Below are positions 53,186 to 64,000 of a DNA stretch of 64,000 nt, in pieces. The DNA is from Dinochytrium kinnereticum. Lineage: Eukaryota > Chytridiomycota > Chytridiomycetes > Chytridiales > Chytridiaceae. The stretch is taken from contig JADGJT010000022.1 of assembly GCA_027604005.1 (NCBI GenBank), forward strand, positions 1-64,000. The letters run 5' to 3'. Numbering within the stretch: position 1 is the stretch's first letter; each line of letters begins with the position of its first letter. The notes under the pieces were generated by a model. It was not told the origin of the DNA. It saw nothing but the letters and a program-made list of their open reading frames with translations, and did no database searches. The translations under genes were made by a program, and so were the position numbers.

Positions 53186-54329
53186 ATGTTCCTTTCCATC
53201 ATGTCAAAGTTGGTAACACAATCTGGCATAAGCAACATCAAAATGTCTTTCAATCGCACCCTTGGCATCACCTATGCTATTTTCGGCTCCTTGCTCATTG
53301 GAACTGGGCAAACGATTCAAAAATACGCTATCAACAAACTAATCTCGGGAGGCTCATCCGTATTTCACCATTCGGATTTTGACGTGAGACAAAAGGGGCG
53401 AGGGTTAAGGCAGGATCCTTCACGCTCCAGAATTCGGGATCCTACTTGGTTGTTTGGTAACTTACATATAGCTAGTAATTCTAAAATCACTCAGGCATTC
53501 TATTGTGTTATTGCGGAGAGGTTTTTGGAAATTGGTTTGCGCTTTCCTATGTGCCCGCCGCTATTGTTACGCCATTGGGCATAGTAAGTGTTCTTTTCTC
53601 GGCATTTTTGAGCTCATGGTTGGTTTTCAATTAGTTCAATCCTGTTTGCTAATTACTACCAGCTTTTTGGGGGAAGTTATAAACTTTCGGCAACGGAATG
53701 GCTATATGCTCATTATCCTCACAGTATTTGCCATTTTATGGATTTCTCCCAAGTCTGACGATAGCCTTGGAAAAACACCGGCGGAGGTGTTCGAGAACTG
53801 CTCAAACACCATGTTCATATCAGGCTTCAGTGGGATCTTTCTCGTTTTGACGGTGCTTATTTTTCAGATCCTGGTCCGCAGACAAGAGACTCTTTTATTA
53901 CTGGTGTCAGTGTGCGCCTTATTTGGAAGTGCCACTGTCATCTCTGGAAAAATCATATCCGTCGTGTTGCGTCTCTCATTTCAGAATCCAGGGAGTACTT
54001 CGGCAGACAAGGAACTTGACTCAGACATATCATCTGCAGTTTCAGTTCTTGTTGTTATTGCTGTGGCCTCCATTGCAGCCCAGGAGTTTTTCAAACAGGA
54101 GGCTTTGACGCGCTTTAGCATATCTGTTGTGCAGCCTATACTGTTTGCCGGATTCAACGTGGCAACAGTGGTCAGTAATATTGTGCTGTTCAAGGAGATT
54201 ACTACATTCTCTGGCTTGGTGGCATTCTTCCTTGTCTTTGGAGTTGCGATGGCTGGCATGGTAGGCGGTGTTTTGATGATCGCAAAAGACCCGCATTCGA
54301 GGCTCCTCCCCATATCCCGAGCTGATTGA
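53186..54329 (+). CDS. NIPA-like magnesium transporter
   Basis: NIPA proteins are multi-pass magnesium transporters of the drug/metabolite transporter superfamily. The frame begins at 53186 (or the Met at 53243) with LGITYAIFGSLLIGTGQTIQ. After introns come EVFGNWFALSYVPAAIVTPL and VSVLFSAFLSS, the NIPA hallmark. Further helices are YMLIILTVFAILWI, FSGIFLVLTVLIFQILV, SAVSVLVVIAVASIAAQEFF and SGLVAFFLVFGVAMAGMVGG. Eight or nine membrane segments are visible. The end is RLLPISRAD. Length is about 330 residues. Substrate is inferred from the family only. Confidence 0.8.
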
Positions 54330-55204
54330 TTGAACGGTAGCATATACTAGTATGGGCAGTCCCATCAAAGCCATAGAAATAATGGAAATAAAGATGTTAG
54401 TCAACGTGTAAAAGTAGGGAGACAGCTGAGAGATAATAGCAAGGACTAAAAAAACCAAAACTCACTCTTTCGGTGTAAAAAAGGCAGTTTGATCCCCGAT
54501 GGGGATGGTACTTCCAGAAAGCCGGGATATCACCCGTTTAAAAACCAACCCAACGATCCCATTTGATTATTGAAAAAAAAAACAAAAGATACCATGAATA
54601 GAAATCTAAACAAAAGATAGATGAAAGACTGGATATGTTTTGCTTCGGGGTAGGGCGCTTCAAGCTCGTCATTGCAGTGGTTGCGGGAGGCGTTGAGGAT
54701 GAAGTGGTTATGGCTTTATGGTTCGTTTAGAGTTGTGTGTGGAGAGGGGGGAGTGTCTTGTTTGCTTCGAGGGCGAGGTGAGGATCTATGCACAGTGTGG
54801 GACGGGCCGTGGCTGGGAGTAAGGTTTCTGTACAGAGAGGTTAAAGTGCCTGCACCAACTCTACCACCTACTACCCCTCCGTAACCTCCCCAAGCTTTCT
54901 CTTCACCCTCCTCTATGAGAATGTAGACGACGCCCGCCAAACCACCAACGTTCCGGTTTTTGATAAGGCATTTTTACATAATCCCCCCGATCTTATTGTT
55001 TAGCTTTATAGTTTCTCCGTAGCCCTTGCCGACATCCTAAGTGTATAGAATCCTTCTGTTTTACTTTGTGGATGGCTTGCTTTTGTTTGGTTTCTATCAA
55101 ACACATTTCTTCAGCACTTACGGTGATTCTTCCCTCGTTTTTTCGGGATTAACAGACATTCTGTGTAACTACAGTGGGGTGGCTGTGGCTCACACTCTGC
55201 AGCA
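54330..55204. other. Longest non-coding stretch in the window
   Basis: These 875 bases lie between the NIPA-like gene and the F-BAR/SH3 gene, both on the + strand. Short open frames on each strand (for example around 54672-54940) are G- or P-rich and resemble no protein I know. An A run lies near 54571-54585 and T-rich stretches near 55000-55110. It likely contains the F-BAR gene promoter and leader. I see no tRNA or repeat. Confidence 0.5.
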
Positions 55205-58105
55205 ATGACCCTTGCAAAGGACCTGGCAGCACTGAAGAAGACCCAGCAAGGGCAGATAGCGAAGCTGTCTTTCCGAGCAGAAGGGGATATAGAGATCATG
55301 GGCGAGCTTAGGTCTTTTATGAAGGAAAAGGCAAAAATTGAGGAGGAGTATGGCAAGGCTTTGGAGAAGCTATCTCGAACATATCTTGCCAAAAAGTTCA
55401 AGAAAGGGCCGTCGCTTCCCAAAGAGGCTTTGAAGTCTTCGGGGTTGAAGAGGGAATTCAGCGCAAGCGGTAGCATAAGCAGTGATGGCGCTCTTGCATA
55501 TTCGATGGAGGATGGATCACCAGTCAGGTACGAACCATTCCTTTTCTACTCTGATAGTCTATCTAGAGATGTTTACCATGTATATTTGGAAATAATTAAG
55601 AGTACAGAACGATTGGGGAGAGCCAGAATCATCATCGCCGAAAAGATCGTTTCAAACATCACTGAGGTGCTAAAAGATTATGGGAAGGAAAAGGGTGTTG
55701 TGTCGAAGAAGTTGATTGAATATATGGGAAAATATCAACAGGATATGCATGTTGCTTACGATGACGTGGATAAAGGTATTATTTGTCTATTTTCTTCTGT
55801 GCGTCTCGGCCCGTGCTTGAGCCTGTTTTTTTTATTCTATCTTGTCGATCGTATATCCATGCCTTTTAATTTATTTGTGGTTTCATGCTTTTTTCTGTAG
55901 TGAAAGAACTGTCAGTGATTGATGCGTTTACTTTTTTTTTCTCCTTGTCTTTTCTGAACGCTGCATAAATAGCAAAATCCCTTTACGAGAAGTTGGCTAA
56001 AGATACCGATTATGCTCAAAGGAAGTATAATGACACATCTGCCAAACCGAATTCTGGTTTGAATGCCTTGCGAAATATTATGACTAGAACTGACAGCGAT
56101 GAAAGGCTTGAAAAGGTTTGGAGGCAGGGACTTTCTGTTCTAAAAAAGATAGCTGAGAGGAAAGTGGAAAGAGTCTTCTACTCGGTTATCTGAAGTAAGA
56201 AACGACTACATATTGGCTCTTGAATCTGCAAATGCCCAGCAGGATCTTTACTATTCGAAGTATCTCCCAGATTTTTTTAAGGTATTTCACCTATACCATT
56301 TCTCTTTTGCGGAATTTAAATACAATTCTTCGACTAACTTTGACCAGAAACTTGATGGGACCTTTCATCCCACATATCGCAGTGTGGTTGACTTCTTCAT
56401 TGATCTCGAAAGGTCGTTTACATCCATTTTGACTGAAGAAGTTGAGAGCCTTCAAAAAAGCTCTTTGAAAGTTGATGCGAATGGCGACTTGAAACCATTT
56501 TTGGATTATCACTCTACCCTGTTTAACACCCCATCAATTCTCTCCTTTGATCCGTCTTCTGGAGATGATGTTAGTGCCTGGAGTACTTAATAATGGCTGA
56601 TAATTGTTAGATTACAGCTATCATTGTTGATGAAACTACGAAAGAGAGATTAGGTCAACGTCTGACGATGTTAAACCTGGAGGAAAAAGAGTCTAGAGAT
56701 ACAATGGAAAAGAAAGACCGAGAATTTCGTAACTTCATCGTTCTGGCAGAAACATATAAGGAATCACCACATTTTGGGGCGGGCCCGAATCCACTTGAAG
56801 TAAAAGCTTTTATTTTATATCTCTCTCGTGATACTCATATATTTTTTATTTAAAAGCAAAAGCTTGATATCGAAGGTTCTATGAGTATGCTGGAGCTTAA
56901 ACGTCAAAGGCTACTGGCCCAAATTACACTGCTAGAGGAATGCGGCGTATCCCCTGTTAAGTTAAGCACAGCTGCGGAGCTTTCTCAAGTCAAATTGGCC
57001 CGAAATTCATCCGACGTCGGCCGTAGAAGCATCTCCTCGCCTTCCCCCGCCAGATTTGTATGCATTTACTCTTATACAGCAAGCGATGATTTTGAGGCTT
57101 CTATAAACGAGGGGGATGAGGTTGTGATGTTAGAATCAGAGAAAAACGGTTGGGCTAAGGTATTTCAATGACTAGACTTTGAAAGTAAGTCTTTATTAAG
57201 ATCCGTGTCGTCCCCAGCCAAGCTGAAGGTCTGGTCCCGTTCGATTACTTAGAGCCTTTAAAAAGCCAGGATTCTAAGTCTTCCAGTACACTTTCATTAT
57301 CTAAGGATGTTAAAACAAAGAAAAAATGTATGCGCAGTTGCCAAAGCACCCTAACCTCAGAAGTGACAGCAATTTACGATTTCAATGCAAAGGATGATTC
57401 TGAACTTTCATTTAAGGGCGGGGACACCATAGAGGTGATGGAGGCCACAGGTGCCGCTACTGAAGAGGCGTGGTGGACGGGCTACAACACAAGAAGTGGA
57501 AAGTCTGGTTCCTTTCCTCTTGTTTTCACATCGGGCTGGGATTCCGAAAAATCTTCGTCCGTTGAATCACGACGTGCTTCAAAAATGACCTCACAATCGT
57601 CGCCTCGTTCCTCTGTCTATGCGAAGAGCTCTGGGTCTACTCTGAAAGGGCAGTCGTCATCTCTCTCAAGGCTAACGTCAAATTCTTCGTCACTCACAAA
57701 AGGTTTTTCGTTTTGTCTCTCTGACATCTCACTAGTCATACAGCAAAAGCATTGTATCAATACAATGCTACATGTGAAGGAGAGCTTTCTTTAAAAGTGG
57801 GCGACATCATAACCATCACAAACAAAATCACAGGTAGTGATGCATGGTGGGAAGGCGAAGGGCCAGGTGGAAAGGGCCAATTTCCTGTCAATCATGTTGA
57901 GATATTGTCTGGTGTGCCAGAGGCAGTGTCCAGTTCTTTTTCCGCGAAGGCACTCTTCGATTACAAAGCTCAAGAATCTGGCGAGCTTTCATTCAAAGCG
58001 GGAGACTATTTAAAAGTACTCGATAGTTCAGACAACGACTGGTGGAGTGGACAATTCCGTTCTAACGTAGGGTTGTTCCCAGCCTCTTACGTTGAGAGAA
58101 TATAA
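55205..58105 (+). CDS. F-BAR protein with three SH3 domains (Bzz1/FCHSD-like)
   Basis: The protein probably links curved membranes to Arp2/3-type actin assembly in endocytosis. The N-terminal F-BAR domain spans about residues 1-320 (FMKEKAKIEEEYGKALEKLS, SDSLSRDVYHVYLEIIKSTE). A second coiled region follows (VDATTKERLGQRL-like helices at about 56620-56960). Three SH3 domains follow. The first is at about 57055-57260 (CIYSYTASDDFEASINEGDE), the second at about 57360-57540 (AIYDFNAKDDSELSFKGGDT, AWWTG) and the third at about 57950-58100 (ALFDYKAQESGELSFKAGDY, DWWSGQ). An additional SH3-like segment (ALYQYNATCEGELSLKVGD, AWWEGE, about 57745-57900) precedes the last one. So there may be four SH3-type modules. 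Length is about 800 residues. Confidence 0.87.
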
Positions 58106-58170
58106 ATATAAATAACTCAAGGATTTCGACACGTGTGTTTGTTACTTCTTTCTCACAAAGTATTGTCAAC

Positions 58171-59299
58171 ATGTTTGCAGAAAGAGACTTGTTCGGATAT
58201 GGTGCGAATGCCCCTGATCCACAGTGGCCCCATAATGCTCGGATTGCTATATGTTTTGTAGTCAATGTACCCTACATTTACATGACGTTTCTAACTGTCT
58301 GCAGTACGAGGAAGGAGGAGAAAACACCCTGGATAATGGTGATGTGGCATCTGAAGTGTTCTTGAACGAAACCCCTGGTATGCGATATGTCCTTTGGTGA
58401 TCCCTAACTCTCATAGGCGGCACACCACGAAAGGATCGGGATATGAACATGGAATCTCAGTACGAGTATGGCTCTCGAGTAGGGGTCTGGCGTATCTTGA
58501 GGATGTTTGAGGAGAAGAACTGGAAATTCACATGCTACGCTGTCGGTCGGGCTGTCGAGCTCAACCCTGCGCCTATCCAGGCTATGGCTAAGGCAGGCCA
58601 TGAAATTGCATCTCATAATTATCGCTGGATTGACTACCAGCATCTAGATGAGCAGACTGAACGCGAACATGTGCGCAAAGCCGTCAGTGTTATCAAGGTT
58701 TTTTTGTTTATCGGAAAACGCAACTTAAAAGATAGAATGCCGTTGGCGTACCGCCCCGTGGATGGTACACTGGACGAGTCTCTCGCGCAAGTCGACAGAT
58801 TGCTTACGAGGAGTATAAAAAAATGGGCATGAAACTGCTGTATGACTCGGATGCATACAATGACGACCTCCCATACTATGTTCGACTCGAAAACGGCGAA
58901 AAGCACCTTGTTATACCTTACACTTTAGATGCAAATGATATGAAGGTTAGCTCTCGGAACTGGTTCTTTTTTTTTTTTTTTTTTGTGAAATTAATCGGCT
59001 CAGTTCTGTGTGCCTCCAGGGTTCACTTCTCCAGACGGCTTCTTCAATTACTTGAAATGTACGTTTGACGTTCTGCGCAAGGAAGGAGGAAAATTTATGA
59101 ATGTTGGGCTTCACTGCCGACTGGTTGGCAAGCCTGGTCGCGCTCACGCGCTGCAGCAATTCATGGATTACGGTAGGTTTGGACAACATTTGGTGATAAT
59201 AATAGTTTCAAAGTGGCCTCGTTTAATGATGTTTGGATATGTACGCGGGAAGAGCTCGCTATGCACTGGAATGGACATTTTGGGGAAAGCAAACCCTAA
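58171..59299 (+). CDS. PuuE-type allantoinase (polysaccharide-deacetylase fold)
   Basis: This enzyme opens allantoin to allantoate in purine catabolism. It is the metal-independent PuuE type, not the classical amidohydrolase. The start gives MFAERDLFGYGANAPDPQWP. After an intron in the FVVN/YEEGGENTLDNGD block come MESQYEYGSRVGVWRILRMF, FTCYAVGRAVELNP, GHEIASHNYRWIDYQHLDEQ and RPVDGTLDESLAQ. Later segments are LLYDSDAYNDDLPYYVRLEN, IPYTLDANDMKF, NVGLHCRLVGKPGRAHALQQ and WICTREELAMHW. One intron contains a run of about 20 T near 58965-58984. Length is about 300 residues. Its stop is 15 bp from the stop of convergent UBC13. Confidence 0.9.
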
Positions 59300-59314
59300 G
59301 ACCCCTCAATCTCA

Positions 59315-59983
59315 CTAATTTTGGGCGTATTTGGCAGTCCATTCGCGGGCTAAATGTTATAAAATAAACAAAACGGCATGCAAACCTGTGGCAAGGGCTC
59401 CCTTCTCGTTTTCCTTCCAATGGTTCGCAACGTCATTGGCCAACGGGTCGTCTATTCTAATAAGCAAAGGGTTTGACTAAATTAGAAAAAACAAACCAGG
59501 GTTGGGTGCGGACAGAAGTGCTTGGATAGAAAGCAAAACTGTCCGGATTTGTAAAGCAGGTGACCATCTCTCTGAAATCAAAGAAGAAAGGTTATGACTA
59601 ATCAGAAAGCGTCAAACACCAACCCTTCAAAATATCAAGGCAAATACGCCCCAGCTTGTCGATATTGGGGTGATAGATTTTGGTAAGGAAGCGCACTTTG
59701 GGTGGAACCATGGGATACTCTTCAGGTAGAAACAACTCTAGTTTGAAAACGCCACCTTCTCTTTCATTAGAGAATGGTATACACGGGAGCCTGACCTTCA
59801 AAAGGTGATTGACCAGGACCAGCGATAACGACATCAAAGTAGCGCAGGTTATCCTCATGCGGCTTTGCACTAATACCCGGGGCAGGTTCAGCGAGCAGAC
59901 GCTCAGTTTCCTAGCGGGAAGGTTTTAAGCCGTCATTATCTGGCCGTGGCACCCACTTTAATTATTCTTTTTGCAACGCTCAT
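59315..59983 (-). CDS. UBC13: Ubiquitin-conjugating enzyme Ubc13 (UBE2N)
   Basis: Ubc13 pairs with Mms2/Uev1 to make Lys63-linked ubiquitin chains, used in PCNA polyubiquitination and damage signalling. Exon 1 encodes MSVAKRIIK. Joined exons give [57 protein letters not shown] and the active-site block [17 protein letters not shown] with the catalytic Cys. The last exons give [35 protein letters not shown] and [11 protein letters not shown]. Length is about 148 residues, normal for Ubc13. It is head-to-head with an FHA-type kinase gene. Confidence 0.95.
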
Positions 59984-60031
59984 GATAAAGAGATGTTAAG
60001 ATTTCGGACTAAGAAAGTGTGACAAAATTGT
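59984..60031. promoter_or_regulatory. 48-bp spacer between divergent UBC13 and FHA-kinase genes
   Basis: The UBC13 ATG (minus, 59983) and the FHA-kinase ATG (plus, 60032) are separated by 48 bp, so regulatory sequence must be shared or lie within coding or intron DNA. No clear core element is visible. Confidence 0.5.
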
Positions 60032-62701
<2,670 letters not shown>

Positions 62702-62799
62702 CAATAACAAATTATACTTTTCTCTTCTTGGGTGCTCGTGCATCAATATCATTCTCTTTTTCAGTTCGTCGCATGTCAGACTACAATGGTGAGGTGCTG

Positions 62800-64000
62800 C
62801 TAGGTATCGAATTTTACCTTTGCTGCCTTACGATCCAGCTCGTCCCAGTCTTCCCCAGATTCCTCTTCGGATTCTTCTGAATAGCTTGCATCCGAACCAG
62901 ACTCTGAATAGTCCTCATCGCTATCGTCTGATGACTGGAAGGCAGCATTAACAAAGAGGAAGGTATCTACAATAAACCTCATCAGCGTCCTCTGAAGGGA
63001 CATATTCACTGCCATCCTCCTCATCATCCTCTTCATTCTAATATAATTAATGGCCAAAGATTCACCCGAAAGTTAAACAAATAAATAGAATACAAAAAAA
63101 TACCTCGCTCTCAGGTTGTAAGAATGACCATCCACCTAAAAACCGTGAAATTTTTAACAGAATTACTACTTCAAAAAATAGCCTAAAAGCGGGGAATTTA
63201 AACTCACCCTCCTCGAAGAAATTTGCAGGATCTTCGTTGATAGTCTTCATAATTTGAGGCCATGAAAGATTCGTCGGACCCTCTGTGTATGCAACGTCCA
63301 CCGAGCTATGAGACATTACCATAATTGTTACAAAATCTAGCACTTACTCCAGCCATTCCTTCACATGCTCCAACTGGTCAGTTGGAATACAATTTATATG
63401 CTGCACAGGCTGAGAGAAGTCCTTAAACACGACAACCAAATCGAAGTTTTTAAGACCAAACTATACGAATTATCAGTGAATCAACTTCAATTATGACATC
63501 CAACGTACTCTGACTCTTTCCAGGTGAACGATTTCAATTTCAGCGATAGTTACGACCAAAAATGGAGGCTCAATAAGATGTACAAGACAATTGACGGTAG
63601 GAAGCAGTAACACTGGCTGCTTGAAAGGGACACCCTGAAACCCGAGGTCTCTCAAAGGCATATCAACGTCAACGAGCTTTTTGCTCTGATGCAGATTAGA
63701 ACTCAATTAGCTTCACTTCACATACAGCATCCTTAATCTTGTCTGCAAATTGTTTGAAGTCCTGATTCAGCTGCGCGCGCCTCCTGCGCTCCTCCTGCTC
63801 AGCGGCAAATTCATCATCATCTCCTTGATTATATCGCCTCTTGCGATTCCCAGTCTCATCAAAGCTAGCTTCACTAACTTCGCGATAGAATTGAATATCC
63901 TAGGTTGTTAGACAATAGTATATTAATTCAAGAAATACTTTGTGCTTTTTCTTCGCAATAATAATAGGATTATTTAGTCGAATGTGCAAAACGACAATTA
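62800..64000 (-). CDS. SPT16: FACT complex subunit Spt16, C-terminal part (runs off window)
   Basis: Spt16 is the large subunit of the FACT histone chaperone. Only the C-terminal portion is inside the window. Recognisable segments, reading the minus strand, are [40 protein letters not shown] and [13 protein letters not shown], which match the Spt16 middle domain. [20 protein letters not shown] follows. The acidic tail is [20 protein letters not shown], then [20 protein letters not shown], ending at 62800. Several short introns interrupt it. The 5' part lies beyond 64000. It is convergent with the FHA kinase (98 bp between stops). Confidence 0.93.

Overview
The window is nuclear DNA of a eukaryote with dense, intron-rich, compact genes. 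Most introns I could place are about 33-100 nt, with GT..AG borders and a CTAAC/CTGAC-like branch site close to the 3' splice site. The gene set points to a zoosporic (flagellated) fungus such as a chytrid or blastocladiomycete. A Dsc3-type Golgi ubiquitin-ligase subunit, chorismate synthase, cystathionine beta-lyase, Sgt2, Bzz1-like F-BAR/SH3 and PuuE-type allantoinase fit a fungus. SAS-6 (centriole cartwheel), IFT88 (intraflagellar transport) and an AK7-like adenylate kinase with a Dpy-30 tail require centrioles and a flagellum. The exact lineage is inference. I see no prokaryotic, viral, CRISPR or transposon features.

Layout. 0-1.1 kb: a decayed AP-endonuclease-like gene and a broken small acidic frame. 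1.4-10 kb (+): VPS54 (GARP tethering), PEX10 (peroxisomal RING) and an ataxin-2/Pbp1 homologue. 10-16.7 kb: chorismate synthase (+), V-ATPase subunit G (-), cystathionine beta-lyase (+) and SGT2 (+). 16.8-22.5 kb: AK7-like kinase (+) tail-to-tail with SAS-6 (-), which is head-to-head with SmE (+). 22.5-25.6 kb: a degenerate + strand frame and an unrecognised gene of about 12 exons (-). 25.6-36 kb: cytochrome b5 reductase (+), a large unrecognised TPR protein (-), IFT88 (+) and LSM14/Scd6 (+). 36-45 kb: a class III (CHD6-9/Kismet-like) chromatin remodeller (+), a ubiquitin-like/AN1 protein (+) and MOB1 (-). 45-54.3 kb: RPC3 of RNA polymerase III (+), DSC3 (+), ureidoglycolate lyase (-), an unrecognised protein (+), proteasome beta-3 (-), proteasome Rpt6 (+) and a NIPA-like magnesium transporter (+). 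55-64 kb: F-BAR/triple-SH3 protein (+), PuuE allantoinase (+), UBC13 (-), an FHA-kinase-FHA-FHA checkpoint-type kinase (+) and the C-terminal part of SPT16 (-).

The architecture is notable for very close gene pairs. Start codons of divergent pairs lie 18-125 bp apart (MOB1/RPC3 27 bp, UBC13/FHA kinase 48 bp, proteasome beta-3/Rpt6 81 bp, SAS-6/SmE 124 bp), and convergent stops are as close as 15 bp. Some pairs share a process (two proteasome subunits; UBC13 with a CHK2/Rad53-like kinase). Two purine-catabolism genes lie 9 kb apart, and three flagellar/centriolar genes fall within 18 kb. Exon joins were made by eye from splice sites and frame, so gene ends are firmer than internal exon borders.
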